Counted from the stretch's first letter, positions 44,226-54,135 are shown. The stretch is 64,000 bases of DNA from Neorhizobium galegae bv. orientalis str. HAMBI 540 (GCF_000731315.1 NZ_HG938354.1:868001-932000), one strand, 5' to 3'. The notes: generated from the sequence alone by a model not told the origin. Numbers and translations are program-made.

Positions 44226-45650
44226 ATGAAAAATTTCGACAACGTCTGGGAGATCGTTGACGGCAAGGCACCCCGGTTTGCCGAGCTCAGCGACTATGTC
44301 TGGGAGGTTCCGGAGACCAATTACGAGGAGTTCCGCTCCTCCGCGGCGCATGCCGAACTGCTGGAAGCCGAGGGCTTCAGGGTCACGCGCAATGTCGCAA
44401 ACATCCCGACGGCCGTGATGGGCGAGGCCGGCGAAGGCGGTCCGGTCATCGCCATTCTCGGCGAATATGACGCGCTGCCCGGCCTCAGTCAGGTCGCGGG
44501 CCTTGCCGAGGAAAAGGCGGTGGTCGAGGGCGGCCATGGCCATGGCTGCGGGCACAATCTTCTCGGTTCCGGCTCCATGCTGGCCGCCGCCGCCGTCAAG
44601 GATTACCTCAAGGCGAACAATCTTCCAGGTCGTGTTCGCTATTATGGCTGCCCGGCCGAAGAGGGCGGCTCCTCGAAGGGTTTCATGGTCCGTGCCGGCG
44701 TTTTCGACGATGTGGACATCGCCATTTCCTGGCACCCGGCCGCATTCGTCGGCGTCAACAATCCGGTCTCGCTTGCCTGCAACGAGCTCAATTTCCACTT
44801 CTCCGGCCGTGCGTCGCACGCCGCTGCGTCGCCGCATCTCGGACGCAGCGCACTCGACGCAGTCGAGCTGATGAATGTCGGCGTCAATTATCTGCGCGAG
44901 CATATGCCGTCCACGGCGCGGGTCCACTATGCCATTACCGATACGGGGGGCCACGCGCCGAACGTCGTGCAGGCGAAGGCCTCGGTACGTTATCTCGTCC
45001 GGTCGCGCACACTTCCGGAACTTTTGGAACTCGTGGCCCGAGTGAAGGATGTGGCGGCCGGCGCTGCCCTGATGACCGGTACCTCCGTGCGCAGCCAGAT
45101 CGTCAGCGGCGATGCGAACCTGGTCGGCAACACGCCGCTCGAAGCGCTGATGCACAACCATATCGAGCGCGTTGGCCTGCCGCCTTTCGACGAGGCGGAC
45201 AAGGCGACCGCCGCAAAATTCCAGCAAACCTTCAGCCAGGCGGATATCGCCACGTCCTTCGGACGGTTCGGGCTGAAGGTCCGCAAGGGCGTGTCCCTCT
45301 GCGATGTCATCTTCCCGCCGGAAAGCGGCGACGGAACGCTCGTCGGCTCCACCGATGTCGGGACGGTGAGCTGGGTCGTACCGACCGTCCAGATGCGCGG
45401 CGCCACCTATGCGATCGGCACGCCCGGCCATTCCTGGCAGCTCGTCGCCCAGGGCAAGCTGCCCGCCGCGCACAAGGGCATGACGCATGCGGCCAAGATA
45501 ATGGCATCGACCGCGGTCGACCTCATCCTGAAGCCGGAACTGATCGCGGAAGCGAAAGCCGATTTTGCTGCACGGCTCGAAGGCACTCCCTTCATCAACC
45601 CGATCCCCGATGACGTCCAGCCTGACATTCGGGAGAAGCGGGATGTCTGA
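44226..45650 (+). CDS. M20-family amidohydrolase, AbgB-like
   Basis: The 474-residue protein has the M20D motifs ILGEYDALPGL, GHGHGCGHNLLG, AEEGGSSKGFMVRAG and SWHPAAFVGVNN. The C-terminal half resembles p-aminobenzoyl-glutamate hydrolase subunit B and related indole-acetyl-amino-acid hydrolases. It would cleave an amide between an acyl or aryl group and an amino acid. An in-frame ATG six codons earlier (44208) is possible. Its stop overlaps the start of the M28 gene by 8 bp. Confidence 0.88.
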   Translation: MKNFDNVWEIVDGKAPRFAELSDYVWEVPETNYEEFRSSAAHAELLEAEGFRVTRNVANIPTAVMGEAGEGGPVIAILGEYDALPGLSQVAGLAEEKAVVEGGHGHGCGHNLLGSGSMLAAAAVKDYLKANNLPGRVRYYGCPAEEGGSSKGFMVRAGVFDDVDIAISWHPAAFVGVNNPVSLACNELNFHFSGRASHAAASPHLGRSALDAVELMNVGVNYLREHMPSTARVHYAITDTGGHAPNVVQAKASVRYLVRSRTLPELLELVARVKDVAAGAALMTGTSVRSQIVSGDANLVGNTPLEALMHNHIERVGLPPFDEADKATAAKFQQTFSQADIATSFGRFGLKVRKGVSLCDVIFPPESGDGTLVGSTDVGTVSWVVPTVQMRGATYAIGTPGHSWQLVAQGKLPAAHKGMTHAAKIMASTAVDLILKPELIAEAKADFAARLEGTPFINPIPDDVQPDIREKRDV

Positions 45651-47325
45651 GGCGCCCCTCCAGCCCGACCGCCAGATCCTGATGGGCCACATCCACGAGT
45701 TTGGCAAACGGGTGAAACTTTCGGGCACGGCGGAAGAGCTGGAGAGCTTTCGATATCTGGAAAGGCAGATAGGCTCCTACGGCTATCGGACGCAGCTTAT
45801 CCTGCACGATGCCTATGTTAGCCTACCGGGCAAGGCTGCTGTCGAAATCGATGGCAACGCCATCCGCTGCATTACCCATTCCATGTCGGTCTCGACGCCT
45901 GGAGAAGGCATATCGGCGGAGGTCATCTATGTCGCAGAAGGCACTGAAGCCGATTTTGAAGGTATCGACGTCAAGGGGCGCATCATCCTTGTCGATGGCA
46001 TTGCGACCGAAGACGTCGCGGCCCTTGCAAGTACCCGCGGCGCGATCGGGCAGCTCCATGTCAGCCCCAACGAACACCTCTACGAAATGTGCGTGTCGCC
46101 CGTCTGGGGCAGCCCGTCACAATATACGCGCACGCAGCTGCCAAAGACGGCGATATGCACGATTTCCCGCGACGACGGCGAGCGGCTCCGTCAGGCCTGC
46201 CGCGCAGGTAAGGCGCCGATTGCCCGCCTGACGACGGAGGTCGATACGGGCTGGCGCAAGACGCCCATCCTGGTCGCGGAGCTTTTCCCGGACAATCGGC
46301 CGGATGCACCTTTCATCCTGTTTTCCGGCCATCACGATACCTGGCACTACGGCGTGATGGACAATGGCGGAGCCAATGCCACGATGCTGGAGGCCGCGCG
46401 CCTCCTGGCCGAGCGACGTGATACCTGGCAGCGGGGCCTGCGCATCTGCTTCTGGTCCGGCCATTCCCACGGCCGATATTCCGGGTCCGCCTGGTATGCG
46501 GACGAATATTGGGACGAGTTGGAACAGCGTTGCGTGGCGCATGTGAATGTCGATTCCACCGGCGGTGCAGGCGCGGACATTCTGACGAACTCGGCCGTCA
46601 TCGATGAATTGAAGGCGGTCGCGGCAAGGGCCGTCGAAACGGTGACCGGCCAGGTGCATCGCGGTCGCCGTCACGGGCGCGCTGCCGACCAGTCCTTCTG
46701 GGGCGTCGGCATTCCCTCGATGTTCGGCAGCCTCAGCCATCAGCCCCCAGGGCCTGTGAAGATGCTGACGGCGCTCGGGTGGTGGTGGCACACGCCACAC
46801 GATACGGAAGAGCATATCGATCCGGCCAATCTTCAGCGCGACACCGAGATCGTGTTGCGCGTGCTCGGTGAACTGCTCGATGCCCGCGTTCTGCCGCTCG
46901 ACTACACCGCCTACGCAGCGTCTCTCAAACATGAACTCGACGGCCTGGCCGCGGATCTGGCGGGACGGATGGATATGAACGTCCTGACGTCGGTAGTGGA
47001 TGAACTGCGCCAGCGTGCCGAGGCGATCAACCGTGTCGCGCAGCAGGAAACCGATCCTGTTCGCGCCGAGATCATCAACGACCGCCTTCGGCGGGCCTCC
47101 CGCCTCCTCGTTCCATTGAACTACACGTTCGGTGACCGTTTCCATCATGACAATGCGCTTCCGCATCCGGCCTGGCCGTCCCTATCAGGGCTTCGCGAAC
47201 TGGCCGCCCTGCCGGAAGGGCATGCCGATATCCCGTTCTTCGCGGTTCATGCGCGCCAGACGCGCAACCGCATTCTCTCCGTCCTGAGACAGGCCTGCAC
47301 GGTGCTTGCCCTCGGCGGAATATGA
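45643..47325 (+). CDS. M28-family peptidase, atypical active site
   Basis: The 560-residue protein has an M28-like zinc region FSGHHDTWHYGVMDNGGANAT (His, Asp, Asp) and a late His in WWWHTPHDTEEHID. A PA-like insert precedes the catalytic part. Where ordinary M28 enzymes carry a Glu-Glu pair, this one has FWSGHSHGRYSGSAWYAD. Whether it is a true aminopeptidase or an amidase variant is open. There is no signal peptide, so it is cytosolic. It overlaps the M20 gene and precedes the ABC importer genes, suggesting that the two hydrolases process an imported conjugate in sequence. Confidence 0.82.
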   Translation: MSEAPLQPDRQILMGHIHEFGKRVKLSGTAEELESFRYLERQIGSYGYRTQLILHDAYVSLPGKAAVEIDGNAIRCITHSMSVSTPGEGISAEVIYVAEGTEADFEGIDVKGRIILVDGIATEDVAALASTRGAIGQLHVSPNEHLYEMCVSPVWGSPSQYTRTQLPKTAICTISRDDGERLRQACRAGKAPIARLTTEVDTGWRKTPILVAELFPDNRPDAPFILFSGHHDTWHYGVMDNGGANATMLEAARLLAERRDTWQRGLRICFWSGHSHGRYSGSAWYADEYWDELEQRCVAHVNVDSTGGAGADILTNSAVIDELKAVAARAVETVTGQVHRGRRHGRAADQSFWGVGIPSMFGSLSHQPPGPVKMLTALGWWWHTPHDTEEHIDPANLQRDTEIVLRVLGELLDARVLPLDYTAYAASLKHELDGLAADLAGRMDMNVLTSVVDELRQRAEAINRVAQQETDPVRAEIINDRLRRASRLLVPLNYTFGDRFHHDNALPHPAWPSLSGLRELAALPEGHADIPFFAVHARQTRNRILSVLRQACTVLALGGI

Positions 47326-47374
47326 CATCGCAACCGTCCTCTCCAACGCAACGAACAAATAAGGGAACAACCAC

Positions 47375-48220
47375 ATGAAAACCGGGAAACTCTGGGCGGC
47401 CGTGCTGGCCGCCAGTCTCACCATCATGGTGCCGGGCGCAGAAGCCAAGGACTGGACGCATGTGAAGGTTGGCATCGAAGGCGCCTTCCCCCCATGGAAC
47501 GCACTGGATTCCAAGGGCAACCTGACCGGCCTCGATATCGACCTCATCAACGACCTGTGCCAGCGCGCCAAGGTGGAGTGCGAGCTGATCGCCGGTGAGT
47601 GGAGCGCCATGATCCCCAGCGTCAATGCGGGCAAGTTCGACCTTATCATGACGCTCGGCATCAATGAAAAGCGAAAGGAAGTCGTCGATTTCACGGTGCC
47701 TTATGCAAGCGGCGTGGCGACCTTCATCACACTGAAGGACAGCCCGGTCAGCAAGCTGCCGATGACCGGCGAACGGCTGAACCTCAACGACAAGGACAAG
47801 GCCGATCCCGTGATGAAGACGATCGGCGGTGTTCTTTCCGGCAAGACGATCGGCGTCGTGCAATCGACAAGCCAGGAGCAGCTGATCAACGCCTATTTCG
47901 GCAAAAGCGTCACCGTTCGCACCTACAAGAATTCCGGCGAGCGCGATCTCGATCTCAAGGCCGGCCGCATCGACGCCGGTTTCGATAGTGGCGTCTATGG
48001 CACCACCGCACTTGCCAAGCCGGGGAACGAGGATCTGACGATGGTCGGACCACTGATGAAGGGTGCGATGCTGGCGACGGAAGTCGCCATGGGCATGCGC
48101 AAGGGCGAGACCGATCTGAAGGAGAAGTTTGACGCAGCCATCAAGTCGGCGGCTGCGGACGGCGTCATCAAAAAGCTCTCCGAAAAGTGGAGCAAGCTGG
48201 ACCTGACGCCATCGTTCTGA
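47375..48220 (+). CDS. ABC substrate-binding protein, polar amino acid type
   Basis: The 281-residue exported protein has a signal peptide to about residue 24 (..VPGAEA), then SBP_bac_3: VKVGIEGAFPPWNALDSKGNLTGLDIDL and AGKFDLIMTLGINEKRKEVVDFT. It is closest in style to lysine/arginine/ornithine and opine-binding proteins (HisJ/ArgT/NocT/OccT). It is the first of two binding proteins in this operon; the second is at 50578. Confidence 0.92.
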   Translation: MKTGKLWAAVLAASLTIMVPGAEAKDWTHVKVGIEGAFPPWNALDSKGNLTGLDIDLINDLCQRAKVECELIAGEWSAMIPSVNAGKFDLIMTLGINEKRKEVVDFTVPYASGVATFITLKDSPVSKLPMTGERLNLNDKDKADPVMKTIGGVLSGKTIGVVQSTSQEQLINAYFGKSVTVRTYKNSGERDLDLKAGRIDAGFDSGVYGTTALAKPGNEDLTMVGPLMKGAMLATEVAMGMRKGETDLKEKFDAAIKSAAADGVIKKLSEKWSKLDLTPSF

Positions 48221-48313
48221 CCCGGCGGACCCGGCGAAAGGTGCGCAAGTCGCGCCTCGTGCCGTGACGCCAGGATCTGGACACGAACAAACCTCCATAT
48301 GGATGAGGTCTCC

Positions 48314-49033
48314 ATGAACCAGCCGACAATACTGGATCTGATCGGAACCGGCCCGAATGGCTGGGGCATGGCGCTTGCCGCGGCCACCGTCATGACGGTC
48401 CTGATCGCCATTGCCGGTTTCGCGATCGGTGGCGTGATCGGCGTCTTCGGTGCCTGGGCGAAAGTCTCGGGCGGTCCGGTGACGCGCGGGATCGCGGGTT
48501 TTTACACCACCGTTCTGCGCGGCATTCCCGATCTTCTGGTCATTTATCTCTTCTATTTCGGCGGCAGCGCTGCGGTGACCGCGATCGGCAGGTTGTTCGG
48601 CGCTGACGGCTTCATCGGTTTTCCGGGCTTCCTGGCCGGCGCGCTCGCCGTCGGCATCACCTCCGGCGCCCAGCAGACGGAGGTCTTTCGCGGCGCCTAT
48701 CGGGCGGTGCATTCGGGCGAGCTTGAGGCGGCGATCGCCTGCGGCATGTCACACTCCTTGCGGTTTCGCAGGATCCTGGCGCCGCTGACGCTCTGCCACG
48801 CAATTCCCGGCATGGGCAATGTCTGGCAGGTCGTATTGAAGGAATCCGCGCTGGTTTCGATCACGGGTGTCGTCGAACTCCTTCGGCAGTCGCAGATCGG
48901 CGCCGGCTCGACCGGCCTGCCCTTCGATTTCTACGTCATCGCCGCTGTCATCTACCTGGCCATCTCCACGGTTTCCGGCGGTTTCCTGCAACTCGGCGAA
49001 AAGCGCTTCACGCGCGGCGTCAGGAGGGGTTGA
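48314..49033 (+). CDS. ABC permease, HisQ/OccQ type
   Basis: The 239-residue inner-membrane protein has [18 protein letters not shown] and the coupling loop [20 protein letters not shown]. It is typical of HisQ-like permeases. The ATG follows GATGAGGTCTCC. It is followed by the second permease with a TGATG overlap. Confidence 0.92.
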   Translation: MNQPTILDLIGTGPNGWGMALAAATVMTVLIAIAGFAIGGVIGVFGAWAKVSGGPVTRGIAGFYTTVLRGIPDLLVIYLFYFGGSAAVTAIGRLFGADGFIGFPGFLAGALAVGITSGAQQTEVFRGAYRAVHSGELEAAIACGMSHSLRFRRILAPLTLCHAIPGMGNVWQVVLKESALVSITGVVELLRQSQIGAGSTGLPFDFYVIAAVIYLAISTVSGGFLQLGEKRFTRGVRRG

Positions 49034-49755
49034 TGGATCTGCCGTTTCTCTACGAGACCTTCCTCAGCCTGGTTGCAGCCGTGCCGCTGACGCTGCAGCT
49101 TGCCGCGAGCGCGATCGTATTCGGCGCATTCCTGGCCCTCGGCCTGGCGCTCTGCCGGCTGTCCGGCATCCTGCCGCTCGACTGGTTCGCGAGGGCCTAT
49201 ATCTTCGTCTTCCGCGGTACGCCGCTGCTCGTCCAGATCTTCCTGATCTATTACGGCCTTGGCCAGTTTCGCGAGGTCCGCCAGAGCATGTTGTGGGTCG
49301 TGCTGCGCGACCCTTACTGGTGCGCTGTCATTGCCCTGATGCTGAACACCGCCGCCTATTCCGCCGAGATCATCCGCGGCGGACTGCTCTCGGTCCCGTT
49401 CGGCCAGATCGAAGCGGCACGCGCCTGCGGCATGACCCGTTTCATGGCCTTCCGGCGCATTGCCCTGCCGCTCGCGATCCGCCAGGCCCTGCCCGGTTAT
49501 TCCAACGAGATGATCTCGATGGTGAAGGCGACGTCGCTTGCCTCGATCATCACCATCATGGAGGTGACCGGCGTCGCGGCCAAGCTGATCTCCGAGACCT
49601 ATCGGGCGATCGAAGTCTTCGTCGTCGCCGGTGCCATCTATCTCGCCATCAACTTCATCCTCACCCGGCTTGTTGCCCTCGCCGAATATCAACTGAGCCC
49701 GCACCTGCGCCAGCCTGCGGCCTTGCCCAGCACATCCACGGGAGCCGCAAGATGA
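49033..49755 (+). CDS. ABC permease, HisM/OccM type
   Basis: The 240-residue protein has [20 protein letters not shown] and the coupling loop [21 protein letters not shown]. It starts behind AGGAGGGGTTG. It pairs with the preceding permease to form the membrane channel, and its stop overlaps the ATPase start (ATGA). Confidence 0.93.
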   Translation: MDLPFLYETFLSLVAAVPLTLQLAASAIVFGAFLALGLALCRLSGILPLDWFARAYIFVFRGTPLLVQIFLIYYGLGQFREVRQSMLWVVLRDPYWCAVIALMLNTAAYSAEIIRGGLLSVPFGQIEAARACGMTRFMAFRRIALPLAIRQALPGYSNEMISMVKATSLASIITIMEVTGVAAKLISETYRAIEVFVVAGAIYLAINFILTRLVALAEYQLSPHLRQPAALPSTSTGAAR

Positions 49756-50534
49756 CGCCTTCGACCAATCCACCCGCACCGGCGGCCATCACCGTGCGCG
49801 GGCTTCGCAAAAGTTTCGGTCCCGTCGAAGTGCTGAAGGGCATCGACATGGAGGCGCGCGAGGGCGAGGTCGTCTCGATCCTCGGCTCCTCCGGTTCCGG
49901 CAAGTCGACCATGCTCCGCTGCATCAATATGCTCGAGACGCCCGATGCCGGCGAAATCACCGTTGCCGGCGAAACCATCCGCATGAAGCCGACCGGCTCC
50001 GGCAAGAGCCGCATTGCCGACCGCCGCCAGGTGGAGCGCATCCGCTCCGAACTCGGCATGGTGTTCCAGAGCTTCAATCTCTGGTCCCACAAGACCGTGC
50101 TCGAAAACGTCATGGAGGCGCCGCTGCACGTGCAGAAGCGCTCGCGCGCCGAATGCCTGGAAGAGGCGGAAGCCCTGCTTGCCAAGGTGGGTATTGCCGA
50201 CAAGCGCAATCACTACCCGGCGCATCTTTCGGGCGGCCAGCAGCAACGTGCCGCCATCGCCCGCGCGCTTGCCATGCGGCCGAAGGTGATGCTGTTCGAC
50301 GAGCCGACCTCGGCGCTCGACCCGGAACTCGTCGGCGAAGTGCTGCGCGTCATGCGGGCGCTTGCCGAAGAAGGCCGCACCATGCTGGTCGTCACTCACG
50401 AGATGGGTTTTGCCCGCGATGTCTCGAGCCGCGTCATCTTCCTGCACCAGGGCGCCATCGAAGAGGAGGGCCGGCCGCAGGACATGTTCACCAATGCGAA
50501 GTCCGAGCGCTTCCGGAAATTCATCAGCGGCTGA
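49752..50534 (+). CDS. ABC ATP-binding protein, HisP/OccP type
   Basis: The 260-residue protein has Walker [18 protein letters not shown] (about 47-63), signature [15 protein letters not shown], Walker [15 protein letters not shown] and a His loop in VVTHEMGF. It energises the amino acid importer. A much longer in-frame upstream extension exists but overlaps both permeases and is not coding. Confidence 0.95.
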   Translation: MTPSTNPPAPAAITVRGLRKSFGPVEVLKGIDMEAREGEVVSILGSSGSGKSTMLRCINMLETPDAGEITVAGETIRMKPTGSGKSRIADRRQVERIRSELGMVFQSFNLWSHKTVLENVMEAPLHVQKRSRAECLEEAEALLAKVGIADKRNHYPAHLSGGQQQRAAIARALAMRPKVMLFDEPTSALDPELVGEVLRVMRALAEEGRTMLVVTHEMGFARDVSSRVIFLHQGAIEEEGRPQDMFTNAKSERFRKFISG

Positions 50535-50577
50535 GCCGCTCCACCATCCTACCCAGACAAAAAGAGGGAACTGACAG

Positions 50578-51426
50578 ATGGAATTCATCAAGACGGCGAT
50601 CGCCGCTGCTTTTACCGCCATGACGCTGATGGCGACGGCCGCTACGGCGCAGGACAAGACGGAAATCGTCATCGCCACGGAGGGCGCCTTCCCGCCCTAT
50701 AACCTGACCCGTCCGGATGGCACGCTGGACGGCTACGACATCGAACTCGGCAAGAACCTCTGCGAGCGCATGAAAATCAAGTGCACGTTCGTCGCTCAAG
50801 CCTTCGACGGCATCATCCCGGCCCTCAACGCCGGCAAGTTCGATGCCATCATGGCCGGCATGTCGGCCACCGAAAAGCGGAAGGAAGTCATCGACTTCTC
50901 CATGTCCTACGGCAGCACCGGGCAGTCCTTCGCCACACTGAAGGACGGCCCCCTGGCAAAGATGCCGATGAAGGATCAGCTTTTCTCGCTCGCCTCCAAC
51001 GAAGCCGGCGCCCGCAAGGCCGTCGAAGAGCTGAAGCCGCTACTGCAGGGCAAGACGGTTGGCGTCCAGACGGCTTCCATCGCCGCACGCTTCATCGACG
51101 AGTACCTGAAGGGCGTCGTGCAGGTTCGCGAGTACAAGACCACGGAACAGCATGACCTCGATCTCATTTCAGGCCGTGTCGATTTCGTCATGGCGTCGAT
51201 GGGCTACCTCATGACCGCCGCGCAGAAGCCGACCAATAGCGACATGACGATCGCCGGCCCTCGCTTCCAGGGTGGCTTCCTCGGCGCCGGCAGCTCGGTC
51301 GGCCTTCGCAAGGCGGATACTGCGCTCAAGCAGAAATTCGACGAGGCGATCGCGGCCGCCAAGGCGGACGGGACGACGAAAAAGCTGTCCACGAAGTGGT
51401 TCGGCTTCGACATGACCCCGCAATAA
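50578..51426 (+). CDS. ABC substrate-binding protein, polar amino acid type (second)
   Basis: The 282-residue exported protein has a signal peptide to about residue 23 (..MATAATA), then VIATEGAFPPYNLTRPDGTLDGYDIEL and AGKFDAIMAGMSATEKRKEVIDFS. It is a paralog of the binding protein at 47375, and both share the GKTVGVQ and LDLxxGRxD segments. Two receptors on one permease set may widen substrate range, for example arginine and a conjugate. It ends at a clear terminator. Confidence 0.93.
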   Translation: MEFIKTAIAAAFTAMTLMATAATAQDKTEIVIATEGAFPPYNLTRPDGTLDGYDIELGKNLCERMKIKCTFVAQAFDGIIPALNAGKFDAIMAGMSATEKRKEVIDFSMSYGSTGQSFATLKDGPLAKMPMKDQLFSLASNEAGARKAVEELKPLLQGKTVGVQTASIAARFIDEYLKGVVQVREYKTTEQHDLDLISGRVDFVMASMGYLMTAAQKPTNSDMTIAGPRFQGGFLGAGSSVGLRKADTALKQKFDEAIAAAKADGTTKKLSTKWFGFDMTPQ

Positions 51427-51449
51427 TCTTTAAATCATCCGAATATCAG

Positions 51450-51482
51450 AAGGCCGCGGCATCCGGTGCTGCGGCCTTTTCT
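51450..51482. terminator. Intrinsic terminator
   Basis: AAGGCCGC (51450-51457) and GCGGCCTT (51471-51478) form an 8-bp stem followed by T residues. It ends the ABC operon and abuts the stop of the convergent Lrp gene. Confidence 0.85.
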
Positions 51483-51918
51483 ATAACCGGGCCTTGGTGC
51501 TACGGGGGGTCGCAAGCACGAGGCTGGTTTCCGTCGCCGTAATCCCCGGCACCAGACGGACCCGCCGCAGCACGGTGTCGAATTCGGCCAATGTCGTGGT
51601 ACCGAGTTCAACGATCAGATCCCAGCGACCGTTGGTCGTGTGGATTTCCGAAATCTCCGGAAATCCGCCGAGGGCTTTGATGACCTGGTCCGCTGCCCTG
51701 CCCTCGATCTCCACCATCATGATCCCGCGCACCGGCAGTTCGACAGCGTCAGCCCGCAAAATGACCGTGTAGCCGAGAATGCCGCCGGCCTTTTCGAGCT
51801 TCTCCATGCGTGTACGAACGGTGGCGCGTGAGGCCCCGAGATCCGTTGCGAGGTCGGAAATGCTCCGCCTCGCGTTGTGACGCAATAGCGTCACGAGTTT
51901 GCTGTCAAAATCGTCCAT
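51481..51918 (-). CDS. Lrp/AsnC-family regulator, probable arginine-catabolism regulator
   Basis: The 145-residue protein has an N-terminal HTH (DSKLVTLLRHNARRSISDLATDLGASRATVRTRMEKLE) and a RAM domain (GIMMVEIEGRA..). It is divergent from arginase and ornithine cyclodeaminase genes, the layout described for the arginine-responsive ArcR of Agrobacterium (recalled family knowledge). The ATG at 51918 is preferred over upstream TTG starts. Confidence 0.9.
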   Translation of the reverse strand: MDDFDSKLVTLLRHNARRSISDLATDLGASRATVRTRMEKLEKAGGILGYTVILRADAVELPVRGIMMVEIEGRAADQVIKALGGFPEISEIHTTNGRWDLIVELGTTTLAEFDTVLRRVRLVPGITATETSLVLATPRSTKARL

Positions 51919-51953
51919 GCTCAAACCGGCTATCGAAGATCTCGTTTTGATAA

Positions 51954-51973
51954 GCCAATTCAAATAATTTGGC
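51954..51973. promoter_or_regulatory. Candidate Lrp/ArcR operator
   Basis: GCCAA (51954-51958) and TTGGC (51969-51973) flank an AT-rich 10-bp centre in the 116-bp region between the Lrp and arginase genes. This AT-rich inverted repeat is typical of Lrp-family sites. Confidence 0.5.
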
Positions 51974-52034
51974 AAATTGAGTTGTTCAATCTGCCGGGCC
52001 TTCGTGTTCCAATCATCATAACGGAGAACAAGAC

Positions 52035-52955
52035 ATGCATTGCAAACTCATTGGCATCCCCCTGCAGGACGGCGCGGTGCAACTCGGCTGTGAAATGGGG
52101 CCAAGCGCACTCAGGACCGCAGGTCTCGAAACGGCGCTGAGGGAGCTTGGCCATGAGGTGACCGACCTCGGCAATGTCGGCATTTCGAAACTGCCCGACG
52201 TCACGCATCCGAACACCGCGATCCGACGCCTGCCACAGATTGTCGCCTGGATCGAACTGCTGACGGAACTCGCCTATCGCGAAAGCGGCGAAGGCATGCC
52301 AATTTTCCTCGGCGGCGATCACGCCGTCTCCGCCGGCACGGTGGCGGGCCTTGCCCGCCGGGCCGCCGAAGCCGATCGGCCGCTCTTCGTTCTGTGGCTC
52401 GATGCGCACACTGATTTCCACACGCTCGACACCACGACAAGCGGCAACCTGCATGGCGTGCCGGTCGCTTACTTCACTGGTCAGCCGGGTTTCGAAGGTT
52501 ATTTACCGAAACTCTCCCATCCCGTCGATCTGGCCCGCGTCTGCATGATCGGCATCCGCAGCGTCGATCCGGCCGAGCGCGCGGCGCTGCGCCAGAGCGC
52601 GGTGACGGTTCACGACATGCGACTGATCGACGAGCATGGCGTTGCGGCGCTGCTGCGTGCTTTCCTTGAAAAGGTCGAGGCGGCCAACGGCCTGCTGCAT
52701 GTCAGCCTCGATGTCGACTTTCTCGAACCCACCTTTGCTCCGGCCGTCGGCACGACGGTTCCAGGCGGCGCAACCTTCCGCGAGGCGCATCTGGTTATGG
52801 AGATGCTGCACGACAGCGGTCTGGTCACCAGCCTGGACCTGGTCGAACTCAACCCGTTCCTCGACGAGCGCGGGCGCACCGCGACGCTGCTGGTCGATCT
52901 CACCGCCAGCCTGATGGGCCGCAAGGTCATGGACCGCCCGACAAGGAGTTTTTGA
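52035..52955 (+). CDS. rocF: Arginase
   Basis: The 306-residue protein has the arginase manganese ligands: GGDHAVSAG (H96), DAHTDFHT (D123, H125, D127) and SLDVDFLEP near 230, plus the substrate-loop S/N region TTSGNLHG. It hydrolyses arginine to ornithine and urea in the cytosol. It is followed directly by ornithine cyclodeaminase and divergent from an Lrp gene, so this is a catabolic arginine unit of arcAB type. Confidence 0.95.
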   Translation: MHCKLIGIPLQDGAVQLGCEMGPSALRTAGLETALRELGHEVTDLGNVGISKLPDVTHPNTAIRRLPQIVAWIELLTELAYRESGEGMPIFLGGDHAVSAGTVAGLARRAAEADRPLFVLWLDAHTDFHTLDTTTSGNLHGVPVAYFTGQPGFEGYLPKLSHPVDLARVCMIGIRSVDPAERAALRQSAVTVHDMRLIDEHGVAALLRAFLEKVEAANGLLHVSLDVDFLEPTFAPAVGTTVPGGATFREAHLVMEMLHDSGLVTSLDLVELNPFLDERGRTATLLVDLTASLMGRKVMDRPTRSF

Positions 52956-54019
52956 TGTCTGTACCCGCCAACCTGAACATCGTGCCGTTCATCAGCGTCG
53001 AGAACATGATGGATCTCGTCGTCGCAACCGGCGTCGAAAGGTTTCTGGTCGAGTTGGCGGGTTACATCGAAGATGATTTTCGCCGCTGGGAAAGTTTTGA
53101 CAAGATCCCGCGCGTCGCCTCCCATTCGAGGGATGGCGTGATCGAGCTGATGCCGACCAGCGACGGAACGCTCTACGGCTTCAAATACGTCAACGGCCAC
53201 CCGAAGAACACCAATTCCGGCCTCCAGACGGTCACGGCTTTCGGGGTTCTCTCCGATGTCGAGAGCGGTTATCCCCTGCTTTTATCGGAAATGACCATCC
53301 TGACGGCGCTGCGCACCGCCGCCACCTCGGCGATCGCGGCAAAGTACCTGGCGCGCAAGGAGGCGCGCACCATGGCCTTGATCGGCAACGGCGCCCAGAG
53401 CGAGTTCCAGGCGCTCGCCTTCAAATCCTTGCTCGGTATCGACAGGCTGCGGCTTTACGACATCGATCCCGGTGCGACCGCCCGATGCCGCCGCAATCTT
53501 GAGAGATTTGGCTTCGACATCGAAACCTGCATCTCCGCCGAACAGGCCGTCGAAACAGCCGACATCATCACCACCGCGACCGCCGACAAGCACAATGCCA
53601 CTATACTGACCGACAATATGATCGGCCCCGGCGTGCATATCAACGGTGTCGGCGGCGACTGCCCCGGGAAAACGGAGATGCACCGCGACGTCCTGCTTCG
53701 CGCGGACATATTTGTGGAGTTTCCGCCGCAGACACGGGTTGAGGGCGAAATCCAGCAGCTTTCATTCGACCATCCGGTGACGGAACTCTGGCAGGTCATC
53801 ACTGGCGAAAAGATGGGGCGCTCGTCGGAAAAACAGATCACGCTGTTCGATAGCGTCGGTTTCGCGATCGAGGATTTTTCTGCGCTCCGCTATGTCCGCG
53901 ACCGGGTGAGCGGCTCGACTTCCATAAACCAGCTCGATCTGCTGGCCGATCCGGACGAGCCGCGCGATCTGTTCGGGATGCTGCTTAGGCGCCAGGCGCT
54001 TCTCGCCTCCGCCTGCTGA
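52955..54019 (+). CDS. ocd: Ornithine cyclodeaminase
   Basis: The 354-residue protein belongs to the OCD/mu-crystallin family. It has the NAD-binding ALIGNGAQSEFQALAFKSLLG and the substrate-binding EMTILTALRTAATSAIAAKYLA. INGVGGDCPGKTEMHRDVL carries the catalytic Asp region. It converts ornithine to proline and ammonia. The ATG overlaps the arginase stop behind AAGGAGTTTTTG. Together the pair turns arginine into proline plus urea. Confidence 0.95.
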   Translation: MSVPANLNIVPFISVENMMDLVVATGVERFLVELAGYIEDDFRRWESFDKIPRVASHSRDGVIELMPTSDGTLYGFKYVNGHPKNTNSGLQTVTAFGVLSDVESGYPLLLSEMTILTALRTAATSAIAAKYLARKEARTMALIGNGAQSEFQALAFKSLLGIDRLRLYDIDPGATARCRRNLERFGFDIETCISAEQAVETADIITTATADKHNATILTDNMIGPGVHINGVGGDCPGKTEMHRDVLLRADIFVEFPPQTRVEGEIQQLSFDHPVTELWQVITGEKMGRSSEKQITLFDSVGFAIEDFSALRYVRDRVSGSTSINQLDLLADPDEPRDLFGMLLRRQALLASAC

Positions 54020-54135
54020 CTTCCTGGACATCGGCGGGCTGTGCGGCTTAGAGCTCTTGCGCCCATTGATCGCTCGGCGATTGCGCTATAGATTTGCGCC
54101 GCGGCAAGCGGCCGCGCAAGCGATCAGGAGTTCTC

